From NCBI GenBank assembly GCA_905221605.1, contig CAJNDS010002148.1, positions 100,001 through 164,000 on the forward strand: DNA of 64,000 nt, in the 5' to 3' direction. The translations under genes and the position numbers were made by a program. Under the pieces are notes generated by a model that was not told the origin of the DNA, made no database searches, and saw only the letters and a program-made list of their open reading frames with translations. This stretch comes from Symbiodinium natans. Taxonomy: Eukaryota; Sar; Dinophyceae; Suessiales; Symbiodiniaceae. This document shows, piece after piece, positions 21,441 through 31,309 of this stretch (position 1 is the stretch's first letter; each line of letters starts with the position of its first letter).

Positions 21441-22978
21441 TTAGGGGTTAGGGGTTAGGGTTTAGGGTCAGGAGGGTGGAGGGTTGAGGGTCGGTTCAGG
21501 GTTGCCACAAGGGTTCAGGGTTCAGGGGTTTGGGTCCCTTGCTACATAACCCTTACGTACACTATATATAACAAGGACCCATACTGGGGATCCCGATAAA
21601 CCAAGGCAAGGGCCCACACTTAGGGCCCATGGTTCCAACCTTAGAGTACAGGCCTTGCGGTCTAGGGTTTAGGGTTTAGGGTTTGGGGTTTAGGGTTTAG
21701 GGTTTAGGGTTTGGGGTTTGGGGTTTAGGGTTTAGGGTTTAGGGTTTGGGGTTTAGGGTTTAGGGTTTAGGGTTTTGAGGATTGAGGGTTGAGGTTTCGG
21801 AGTTTAGGGCTGAAACTGCCGAAGACCATGGCTCCGGAACCCTAAGCCTCTTAGGCCCTACACTTGGAGCCCTCAACCCTCGAACACAAAACTTTACAAA
21901 GCCCACCCTAAAGCCCCAAACCCTGTAAACGGTAAGCTCCCTTGCCTCTGAAACCCTCAACCCTAAACCCCAAACCCGAAACCCTGAACCCCAAACCCTA
22001 AACCCTAAACCCTAAACCCTAAACCCTAAACCCTAAACCCTAGACCCTAAGCCTCCGAAACCTCACAGCGCAAGACGGCCGACGGGGGGGGTGAAGGCGG
22101 CGCGTGCCCTGGCCAACGAGGCAAAACCGGAAGCGCCCTCCTGCTGCCAAGTCCTGGCGGCAGGCTTTGTGAGGGTTTTTATGTCCGCAGTTTAGGGGTT
22201 GAGGGTTTAGGGTTTAAGGGTTTAGGGTTTAGGCCGGTTTAGGGTTTAGGGTTTAGGGTTCAGGGTTTAGGGTTTAGGGTTTAAGGTTTGGGGTTTAGGG
22301 CCGCACGCTACACCCTCAACCCTTGAAGCTACTAATATCGTCCCCATCGTCCGCAGTCATGTCAATGATGATGAACATGAAAGCTCTCAAAGTTTTGAAT
22401 GTTTAGGGATTTCGGGTTACAGGGCTAAACCCGAAACCCACTGTCCTGGCCCTAGCTCTGGTTGCGCCACTAGCTTCAGCAGGGTAGCCGGCACTGAGAA
22501 CCTCGTGACTTTGGCGAAAAGTCGCAAGCTTAAAGGCTTAGTGCAGAGGGTTTAGGGTTTAGGGATGTCTAAGCCCGAAACCCCAAACATCCCAAAACCC
22601 TAAACCCTCAACCCTAAACCCTAAACCCTAAACCCTAAGCATCCCTAAATCCTAAACCCTAAAAGGGTCTTAAAGTTCAGGGTTTCTTAGGGGGTCCGGA
22701 TCTTCAACATCAAACTACAGAGTAGTGCTGACATCGTAGAGAGATTCGTCTTTGGGTGGAAGGTCTGGGCATTTAACTCGCACAGACGCAGCAGAATCCT
22801 AAACCCGGCCATAAATCCTACATCCCATTTCCTCGTCGTGTAGGATACCAATGAGCTTCACAAAGACTATCCCTGGAAGCATAACCCTCAACTCCACGCA
22901 TCAAGACCCTGAACGATTCATGCCCACAGGCTTGGCTCACGTGCCGGAGTTTCCGAGCTTCAGGTTGTACTTGGAGGT

Positions 22979-23110
22979 TCATGGTACTTAGTAACTAATT
23001 ATAACTGTACTTATGACTGTACTTATAACCATAGTAGGGCACTTAAGGGGCTTATAAGTGGGTTATAAGTACAGTTATAATTAGTTACTAAGTACCATGA
23101 ACCTCCAAGT
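22979..23110. repeat. Palindromic MITE-like element, copy 5 (least diverged)
   Basis: Starts ACTTGGAGGTTCATGGTACT and ends AGTACCATGAACCTCCAAGT, an exact 20-bp terminal inversion. The arms then continue as TAGTAACTAATTATAACTGT and its complement. This 132-bp copy looks closest to the family consensus and most recently active. Confidence 0.85.
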
Positions 23111-24310
23111 AAGGTTGAGGCTTCAGGGTGTCTCCTTGTCTTGAACCCCCTGACGAAACCGACTCAACATGTGGGATGCCGCTCTGACCTGGTAAGATTT
23201 CTGCTTCCAGTCCACTGGGCGCAGTGCGCGAGAGTGTCCGCACGACACGGGCGCCACCAAAGGGATCTGCTCCATTGCCATCACACAAAGACCAACCTGT
23301 GAACCCCCAAACCATACAAGATGGCAGGTTATACCCCCCCCCCTAGAAGACAGGCCCTAAACCCTAAACCCCAGACCCTAAACCCTAACACCTAAACCCT
23401 AAATGGAGCCTCTGCCCTCAAGCCTTCAGCTTCGAGCTGCCACTCGACTCTTTGTGGGGTATACCTCTCGAGGTTCCCGACGCCATGACACACTGAGCTC
23501 AAGATACTTTGAGCCAGTGTATGACGGACCAAAGGATACGTGGAGGTTTCCGAAATTAGGGGTACCTTATTGGGGTGCTTGCTATAATGGAATCCTACTA
23601 TTTGGGGGTCTGTTTTGGGGGCGGGTCCCCTATTCTCGTAAACACATGGAAGACAGTCAACTTTTTCGACTAAACCCTCAATCTTGGAATTGGAAACCCT
23701 AAACACTAAACCCTAAACCCTAAACCTTAAACCCTAAACCCTAAACCCTAACCCCTGGGCTTTATGCTCGGCAAACCGATCCCTGCGCCACCGGACCTTA
23801 TGCCTCGGTCCCTTGCATCGCCCGCGGTGCGCGCGCTGGAAACTGCACGATCCGATGTTCAGGTCTAGGGTTTAGGGTTTAGGGTTTAGGGTTTAGGGTT
23901 TAGGGGTTAGGGGTTAGGGGTTAGGGGTTTAGGGTTTAGGGGTTTAGGGTTTAGGGTTCAGGGTGTTCGGGTTCTTAAGTTCAGGGACTAAGCGACAAAT
24001 TGACACACAAATCCCCAAGAAGAGCACGTCAGTGACACCCCTCGGCTGCCCCGGCGATGCTCGTTTTTAGCACGAGGTGCAAGATTCTAAACCCAAAGCC
24101 CTAAACCCTAAACCCTGAACCCTAAACCCTAAACCCTAAACCCCAAGCCCACATGAACCTCGTGTTGGCCTGCCACACCTAACACTCAATCGAAACTGCC
24201 ACGTGCAGCACGGCTCGCCGCTTTGGCGCAGGGTCGGCCCGAGATCTCTGATGTGGGGTTAGGGTTTAGGGTTTAGGGTTTCGGGTTTAGGGCTTAGGGT
24301 TTCCGAAATT

Positions 24311-24452
24311 CCTTGGTGGTTCATGGCACTTATTAAACCAATGATAACTGTACTTATAACTGTACCTTAGAACCATATTAGGGCCCTCAAGGGGCTTATA
24401 AGGGTCATAAGTGCAATTATAATTGGTTAAGAAGTACCATGAACCTCCAAGT
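24311..24452. repeat. Palindromic MITE-like element, copy 6
   Basis: Begins CCTTGGTGGTTCATGG and ends CCATGAACCTCCAAGT, with the shared ACTGTACTTATAA core and a GGCCCTCAAGGGGCTTATAA centre. Confidence 0.75.
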
Positions 24453-24509
24453 AGGGGTGGGCAGTAATAACGCTCTCTATCTCTCATTCATGCGTTTATC
24501 CCCCTTTCT

Positions 24510-24592
24510 CTATTCTTATTATTCTTATTATTATTATGATTATTATTCTTCTTCGTATTCTTATTATTATGATTATTACTATTACTAGGGGC
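24510..24592. repeat. TTA/ATT microsatellite
   Basis: An interrupted trinucleotide repeat of TTA with TTC and TGA variants, within the only strongly AT-rich stretch of the first 26 kb. Confidence 0.85.
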
Positions 24593-24999
24593 TGCTATAC
24601 AATAGCCCAAATTCTGGGATTTTAAGGGATTTTTAGTGCTCTTAATAGTTGTGATTTCGTGAGTGAAAGAGCCCCTTTAATTTCTTATGTCTTTCTTCAT
24701 CACTTTCCTCGCGTACTTCTTCCTCATTCAGATATTACATTGTTTTCTTCTATTTGTTCATATAGCTCTTATTAGTACGTACTATTATTAAGTGTATTTT
24801 CACACATTCAATCACTTCTACTTCCAGTACCTTATTGGGTCCCTAGTACAAGGGATCCTATCATTTGGGGATCTACATTGGGGCTCCGCGATTTTCGTAA
24901 ACCCCCATATGCTCCTGATGATGTGGCGACAAGGAGGCAGCGTGATGACGGTGATGGCGATGACACTGGAAATGCAAATTAGGAAAACTTTTCCGCTGC

Positions 25000-25028
25000 T
25001 GATGATGATGATGATGATGATGATGATA
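25000..25028. repeat. GAT microsatellite
   Basis: About nine GAT units. They account for the poly-Met or poly-His appearance of frames here, which I do not treat as genes. Confidence 0.85.
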
Positions 25029-26389
25029 ACGGTGGCACTGACGATGATCGTGGTGATGATGGCCTAGGACTAAGAAACCTGCCAGAATGAACGGCCGGCC
25101 GAACACAGCTCGGATGTCTAAAAAAAACAAAGTATGCACAACAACCAAACGATGTTACAGCAAGTAACGCACACTTGATGTCAGCAGGTTCCTGCGGACA
25201 GGACGCTTTCCCCTCAAACTACATGCTCTATCATGCCCTGCATGAGACCAAGTCATGTTATATGTATTCGAGACTTTGGTTCTTTCCCCACATAGCGTGA
25301 GCTTTGGAGCAGATTGGGATTTAGCTCCGACTCCTTTAAACCCAAAACGTCCAGACCCGAGAATCTGAGGCATAGCCGGGAATCAATGACCTTCACCCCC
25401 CAAAAAGTAGCACAAGAGACAACCCTAAACCCCAAACCCCAAACTATAAACCCCAAACCCCAAACCCCCAACCCCGCAACAGGGTTATTGCATGTCGTGT
25501 TCAGCTACTTGAGCCGTGGTTCGTCTTTGTGAGCACTCGCCACGTCTAGAGCCCGAGTCTTCGTGCTTTAAGGACTCTAAGGTTTAGGGCTTAGGGTTTA
25601 GGGTATAGGTCTGGGTTTAGAGTTCAGGGTCATGATCAGTAGGGTTGCCTGGCAGAGCCCTTATCTACTACTTGCATCAAGATGCAGTCAACATGCTTTG
25701 GCTGGAAGTGCACCCCGAAACAAAAACTTCCAAACCCTAACATCTAAAACCTCAAAAACCCCCTCCCTGTAAACCCTAAACCCTGGTCAGGAAGATGGGC
25801 ACCCTCGCAGTACGAGCTGCGGGCGAGCACCCTGACCTATGGAGGAAGCCTCATGCGAAAAGTCCCACGGCGAACGAACCCTAAGCTTTGGGGTTTGGGG
25901 TTTAGGGTTTAAGGTTCAGGGTTAAGGGTTTAGGGTGCTGGGAAGATCAGCGATCGCGCCGCGAACGGGAAATGAGTTACGGAGAATCCTGGGGTTTAGG
26001 GTTTGCGGCTGCAACGTTTGGTTAGTCTACTATCTGGTGGGGGTCTTTAGGCGTACCGTCAGAGCGGCAAAGAAGTGAATGATGACTGCAATGATTCGTG
26101 GATCCTGCAGAATATCCATCCGATACAAAGAGGCGCAGGGGTTCTTTAACGGGGACTCCCTTAGATGAGGGTCCATTTGGGGGTCTCCCATACTTACAAA
26201 AGCCCCCCAGATGTGGTGCACGCAACTTTGGCCGGGTGTGAATACAAGTCGCTGCGGTCACAAGGCTGCCCGAGGCAAGCAAAGTCAAGCTGCGGGGTTT
26301 TGGTTCTTCTGGGATCTCTTTTGGTTATAAGTAGAAGGCTCCCTGCGGTCTAGGGGTGGTTAAAAAACTTCAAGGCTCAGCCTTTAGGG

Positions 26390-27166
26390 CTACCCCTCCT
26401 CTCGCTTTTCTTCCTCCTCCTGTCCTTCACACTGCTCCTCGAAGTCGGACAAGAATAGCCGGACAATCATGAGCAGGTGCTTTCTCCACCGATTCCCTTC
26501 GTCTTCGTATTCGCAGTTCGTTTTCTCTTGAGTTTTCAAGTCAGCCAAAGTCTTCAGAATCACAGACCAATGTCTAGAAGCGTGCTCGTGCGAATCGTGG
26601 GGTGTAAAATCCAGCTCCACAACGGCTTTCTGTTGTCTACGCTCCACGTCCACTAATTGCAGCAGCTCAGTGTACACTGCCTTCCGTACTGTGGGGTCCG
26701 TCTCGTAATTCAGTAAGATGCTGTCCTTTCTGGCTGCCAGATGGCGTGCCGTAACAAACTTCGCTTTCTGTAAGTCGTACTGAGCTGACAGTTCAAGTAC
26801 ATATTCAGGCTTTGACTTTGCAAGGCGCTGCAAAAAGCCCTCACATCGGTTCTTCAGTCCCAGGATTTGGTACTCATCTGCATACCCCAAAAGCAGCTCA
26901 AGATTCTCCTGCGTGATGGGGGGTGGGAGAGATCCACCCCGCAGATCTAAGTGCTCCAGTACCACCCTGAAGTCATCCAGGGCCTTGTCCCTAAGCACAA
27001 TGCGCCCAGACTGAGCTTCCTGCATGCCGGATTGCAGCATGCGTGTGAACACCTCCGAAGCCGCCATTAGGACATGGGAGTGCACTTGGATCACGCCTCC
27101 ACTTCGACGTCGGCTTCCATCGAGAAGCGGGCCCGTTTCGGCAAGGGCTCCACATGGCTCCACCAT
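26390..27166 (-). CDS. BTB/POZ domain protein
   Basis: A 258-aa uninterrupted frame from an ATG at 27166. Residues about 24-115 form a BTB/POZ domain. IQVHSHVLMAASEVFTRMLQ is the diagnostic helix with the buried VHSHVL core, and ENLELLLGYADEYQILGLKN is the later helical pair. BTB domains mediate dimerisation and often recruit cullin-3 ubiquitin ligases. The C-terminal 130 residues are helical and charged and end in an acidic stretch (EEQCEGQEEEEKREEG); no Kelch, MATH or zinc-finger partner is visible. The N-terminus before the BTB core is short, so a 5' exon could be missing. Unlike its neighbours the gene has no intron and no heptamers, which suggests a retrocopy or an intron-poor gene. Confidence 0.85.
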   Translation of the reverse strand: MVEPCGALAETGPLLDGSRRRSGGVIQVHSHVLMAASEVFTRMLQSGMQEAQSGRIVLRDKALDDFRVVLEHLDLRGGSLPPPITQENLELLLGYADEYQILGLKNRCEGFLQRLAKSKPEYVLELSAQYDLQKAKFVTARHLAARKDSILLNYETDPTVRKAVYTELLQLVDVERRQQKAVVELDFTPHDSHEHASRHWSVILKTLADLKTQEKTNCEYEDEGNRWRKHLLMIVRLFLSDFEEQCEGQEEEEKREEG

Positions 27167-28374
27167 GGCGACCAGCGTGGGACAGATCTACGTGAACTAA
27201 ACAACACGGCGCATTTCGGGGTTTGAGGACTCGGGCATACGCCCTGAAACCCGAAAGCTGTAAACCCCACACCTTTTCAATACTGAACTCGGGTCTCTCC
27301 ACTTTGGCGATGCAAGGCGCATGTGTGATTGCATTGCCGCAACTTCCATTCATTCTAGAAACCCCAGAATCATATGCTTTCAATTACGATGGGAACCCAA
27401 GTGGGTTGAGTGTTACCCTAAACCCTTGAACCCTAACCACATCAATCAAAAGCTGTGAGCCTCCGAATCCGACGGCAGAAGTCTTAAGCTCCTAAGCCAT
27501 AATATGCCATAATCCATCAGCCCTAAACCCTGAACGCCTTACCCCTTACAAGTCCTAGGCTACTTGCAACCCGAAGACTACATGGACCCCCCCAAAAACA
27601 ACTGTCAGAACGGCCTCCAACTGCAATATGTGACGGGAACTTCTTGATGGAGGTCCAGGCAACCTCCTAACTAACCCGTTTAAACCAAGATAGTAAGCGT
27701 ATAGGGCTTGAAATTCCGGTCAGACTCAATCATGACCTGCCAATATCAACCCGAAACACTGTAATAAATTACAGGACGCAGCATATGTCGCGCCTTGGCT
27801 ACTTGAAGGGGTTCGGTTTTGTTGCCCCTTTGGGGGACGGCTCACGCCCACACACAGCATCCTTCCATACCCGAGCCTCTGCCTGTTTTCATGAATCTCA
27901 CTTGGTATGTCCTCTTCTTTCTCCTTTTTGTCTCTCATTCTGGAGAGCGGTGACAGCGTTGTCACATCTACCTCAGAGGTCTTCGACCACTCAGGTCTCA
28001 CCTTTGCACTCTGGAGGCCTCACTTCTGCGAGAACGTCAATGGCCACATCTGCTTGACATTGCTTGACCACCCTCACGGCCAGCCCAGATGACCCCCTCC
28101 GACCCCGAAAGCACCGACGCCAGCGTCAGCAGTTTCTCCACAGCCAGGCATCCACATCACTGTGGGGTTCTTGTTTTTTTTGGCACGCCCCGCCCGCTTG
28201 CCCCCGCCACCGCCACCGCTTGGCCACCCGCCCACCCCGCCCGCCCGCGCCGCCCGCTGCCCAGCGCCGCCGCGCCCGCGCAAATCACCGCGTCACGCTC
28301 GCAGACACGCTCCCAGCCCCCAAAACCTCGCAAATAATACACTGCGTCACGCTCACAGGGCTTCCCAATTCCGG

Positions 28375-28700
28375 ATACCGTGGTTGGGGGGCTTCTCTTT
28401 AGGACCCCGGTGTTGTCGGCAGGCACAAAGTCCCCCCTCACCCAAAAACCCTGGCAAATACCGTGCTTGAGGACTTCCCGACAACGAAAACCTCGCAAAT
28501 ACCGTGGTTTGGGACTTCTCTACAGGACCTGGGTGTTGTCGGCGCGGGCAAAATCCCCTACACCAAAACCCTCGCAATGCTTGAAGGCTTTCTGACCCCG
28601 GAAACCTTGCAAATACCGGGGTTAAGAGCTTCTTTATAGGGCCTCGGCATTGTCGGCGCGCGCAAAGTCCCCCCACACCCAAAACTCTCGCAAACACAAA
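28375..28700. repeat. Tandem repeat of about 114-123 bp
   Basis: Three successive units begin ATACCGTGG or ATACCGGGG at about 28376, 28499 and 28614. Each contains GGTGTTGTCGGC or GGCATTGTCGGC, followed by AAAGTCCCC and ACCCAAAA. Each ends near a CTCGCAAAT-like segment. A related CTCGCAAAT unit lies just before. Confidence 0.75.
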
Positions 28701-29609
28701 CATGGCTTGCGGCTGCGCGTATTTCGTGTTTATTTGTTGTGTGTTGTCCATGGTTGCTTCAAATTTTCTTTATTGCGCCAGTTTCTCTCATGTTGATCAC
28801 TTCCACAAGAAAGCTGCCTGCGGAGGTCGTGGTTCTCAGTAATTGCTCTTTCCACGTTGAAAGCTTGTCTGTGGGCCAGAGTCGCCTGAGTGTAGCAGTC
28901 TGGAAAGCGCCAAAAATAGAAGAATTCGCGGCCCCAAACCTGGGGCCGCCAAACGGCCCCAATTTTGGGGTCGCAGTTTCACCCCCCCCCCCCCAATCTA
29001 GTTCCAAATTGTATTGCGGGAGCTGGGTCCATTTCGCAGCCCAATTTTTGGGGCCGCGAGACGGCCCGTTTTTTTGGCCCTTGAATTTGAGCCTGTGGGC
29101 ACAAGCAACCGGATCGCACCTGCCCTTTTTCTAGTAACTTTGGGCAGCGTCGCGCTGAGCGTGCGGGGGCTTGTCCGAAGCAGCTGCGCGCTCGTCTTTG
29201 TAATGCTGCACTGAGGCAGAACTGCAACTGTGGAGGCCCGTCCTGGCGAAGCCAGAATTGCTTGTGTTTTGCGGCCCTGAAAGCGGGGTCGCCCGACTTC
29301 CCCGTAACTTGGGCTTCGTCCTGGCAATGCTGCTGGCCCGCCAGTTGAGCTGCAGGTCTTTGTTGGTGTTTTCTGTGGATAGGAGTCACGCTTCAAGCTC
29401 TGGGGAGTTGACCAACGTGGCCTCAACGTTTTCTGCGGTTGTGCAGGGTCGTTTGCTAGACATTGCAGAATGAAAGTTTTTGGCAGGCTTGGGCTTTGAA
29501 CAGCAAAGATATGTAAGCGTGTTGCAGGCCCGGATTTTAAGTTGCCATGCGCCCAATGAAGAAGAAGATTTTGGGGAAGGGCGACGTCCCCAGCGACAGG
29601 GTTGTGCAC

Positions 29610-30005
29610 GTGGGTTTGGAGTGGGTTTGACCATGTTTTGAAGGGACTGAGAATAGCGGGTGGGTTTGGGGTGGGTTCGGCGTGGGTCTGGGGTGGGTTT
29701 GGCTGGGTTTGACCATGCTTTGAATGGACTGGGGTGGGTTTGACCGTGTTTTGAATGGACTCGGGGTGGGTTGGACCTGTTTAGAAGGGGTGCGGGTGGG
29801 CGGGGTGGGTTTGACCGCGTTTTGAAGGTGGGATGGCTTTGGGGTGGTTTTGACCATGCTTTGACGGGGCTGGGATGGGTTTGACCATGTTTTGAAGGCG
29901 CTGAGGGTAGCTTTCGGGTGGATTTGGGGTGGTTGACCTCTTTTGAAAGGGTTGGGGTGAGGGGGGCTTGACTGTGTTTTGAAGAAGAGGCTGGGAAGGG
30001 GGCTT
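29610..30005. repeat. Minisatellite GGGTTTGACCATGTTTTGAA
   Basis: Degenerate head-to-tail units built from GGGTGGGTTTGACC and ATGTTTTGAAGG-like halves, each about 40-60 bp. The minus-strand frames here (Pro/Lys/Thr-rich) are products of the repeat. Confidence 0.8.
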
Positions 30006-30504
30006 GATTTCCACAGCAAGTGCTAGGAGACCGAGTTCCTGCCTCGGCTTAACCTGCTTGAGAACATAGCGAAGGTCACTTTCCTGCTGCGTGACGGAGG
30101 CCCTCCACCCCCGTAGAGTCTTAGCAAAACGGACCAAGGTGGCGAGCCTGCCCGCGAACGGCGGAGTCGTTGTGTTCCCGAATTAAAAAAACAATATTAA
30201 TGTTTTGTTATTCCGGGAAACCTAGGACTCCACGGCACTCTATTGGTAAATTGCAATTTGCGAGGACTCCGCCGACTCCGCCGAGGCTTGTCACGCCGAC
30301 TCCGCCAGAGCTTCAGTAGGTGCCCTTCTAATCTTGATTAGCGACGCCGCGTCTGTGCGCAGGGGTAGAGTTGCGGGAAGAGCACGTGACTATTAGCTAG
30401 AAGTGTATCAGATAGTAGAAGCAGAAGGGTCGCCAACCACTTTTTTCAATTGTTCAGGCGCCAGGTCGATGGAAAGGGCCATTGCGCTTCGACAGGTCCG
30501 GTAT

Positions 30505-30676
30505 GTTCTATAAACTAGTTGTGCTTGCTAGCGGTATAGCCGGAGGCTTCAAAAGGCTGCGAGCTTCGCTCCACGCTTTATTTTTCTCAGGAGTGCCGGA
30601 AATCCTCACCAACGTCCACTCGAGGAAACAGCAACGATGCACAAAACAGGTTGATGGGTGGGACCATGTTACCCCA
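30505..30676 (-). repeat. Terminal repeat B2
   Basis: Identical to 31138-31309 at an offset of 633 bp. Begins GTTCTATAAACTAGTTGTGC on the plus strand. It forms the outer 3' end of the retrotransposon. Confidence 0.9.
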
Positions 30677-31045
30677 CCCATGACTGACCGAAGCAACACT
30701 TTGCCCAACACGAGAAAAAGTAGGTGACAAAACACAAGATTGACACAATTTCGCTCCGGTCATTCTCAACATGCTGCAAAGCAAGATGTGGCCTGTACGG
30801 AGAAAACTGACACCAGACAGCTTTTTCAGCCGCCCATACGAAAACATGACTGCGCGAGTGTGAACCAAGAAGCCCAGATGAGCTTGCTGCAAAAGAGATG
30901 CCCTACAAGTGAGACTACCTGCCAGTACATATGCTGTGCTACGGCCCGCCCCGAGAGCCCACTTTCTTGTAACGAGGTCTTGAATGTTCTTCTGGCCAGT
31001 GCCGGTGAGACAGAGAACCCCAAAAATTGGGGTGGGTGGGTGAGG

Positions 31046-31138
31046 AAACTTGACTTTCTCGCTAGCAAGCACAACTCTAGAGCCAAAATGACGCACGAAC
31101 ATAGTTTATAAAACATACATGAACAAGTACATGATACG
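31046..31138 (-). repeat. Split repeat A2
   Basis: Matches 39596-39688 with two differences. It abuts B1 exactly at 31138. It contains GCTAGCAAGCACAAC, the inverse of a motif in B. Confidence 0.9.
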
Positions 31139-31309
31139 TTCTATAAACTAGTTGTGCTTGCTAGCGGTATAGCCGGAGGCTTCAAAAGGCTGCGAGCTTC
31201 GCTCCACGCTTTATTTTTCTCAGGAGTGCCGGAAATCCTCACCAACGTCCACTCGAGGAAACAGCAACGATGCACAAAACAGGTTGATGGGTGGGACCAT
31301 GTTACCCCA
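31138..31309 (-). repeat. Split repeat B1
   Basis: 172-bp perfect copy of B2. The last codons of the pol frame run into it, and a small frame in the spacer repeats the same C-terminal peptide. Confidence 0.9.

Larger units (their letters stand above)
1..26030. repeat. Interstitial telomere-like heptamer landscape
   Basis: Blocks of TTTAGGG or its complement CCCTAAA, perfect or degenerate (TTTGGGG, TTCAGGG, TTTCGGG), recur every few hundred bases and switch orientation many times. The commonest arrangement is a CCCTAAA block, then 50-130 bp of unique GC-rich sequence, then a TTTAGGG block. The unique islands often translate into peptides that join in phase (see the exon chains), so most blocks lie in introns. 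They are not a chromosome end: orientation alternates and coding islands lie between them. TTTAGGG is the usual telomere repeat of dinoflagellates and plants. Long near-perfect arrays are listed separately. Confidence 0.9.
15691..26389. other. Heptamer-rich region with unresolved islands
   Basis: Beyond the exons listed, coding-like islands occur at 16310-16400, 18160-18255, 22085-22165 and 23755-23865. In each, more than one frame or strand gives a plausible peptide. For 23755-23865 the minus strand gives RAHRGRCKGPRHKV then RWRRDRFAEHKA, and the plus strand gives PDLMPRSLASPAVRALE. No chain could be fixed. 25050-26390 has fewer heptamers and no gene I can support. Confidence 0.45.
27167..30504. 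other. Repeat-rich GC-rich region, no gene supported
   Basis: Many overlapping frames are open on both strands because the sequence is GC-rich and internally repeated, but none shows a domain. Composition changes at about 27.7 kb: heptamers disappear and do not return until about 52.8 kb. A segment at 29236-29310 (GCCAGAATTGCTTGTGTTTT) recurs at 45836-45880, linking this region to the mosaic beyond 44.9 kb. Confidence 0.6.

Noticed and set aside
22085-22165. Plus-strand exon VKAARALANEAKPEAPSCCQ
   Set aside because: A second plus frame is equally open and the G-run before it makes the frame uncertain, so no gene was called.
24873-25148. Poly-His or poly-Met protein
   Set aside because: Produced by translating the GAT microsatellite on either strand.
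28064-28751. Arg/Ala/Pro-rich proteins on both strands
   Set aside because: All six frames are open because of GC-rich tandem repeats; no domain or codon signal favours one.
29537-30137. Pro/Lys/Thr-rich protein genes on the minus strand
   Set aside because: They are translations of the GGGTTTGACCATGTTTTGAA minisatellite.
30587-31102. 171-aa gene in the retrotransposon spacer
   Set aside because: Its C-terminus is the B repeat and it has no domain; it shares the tail of pol because B1 and B2 are identical.
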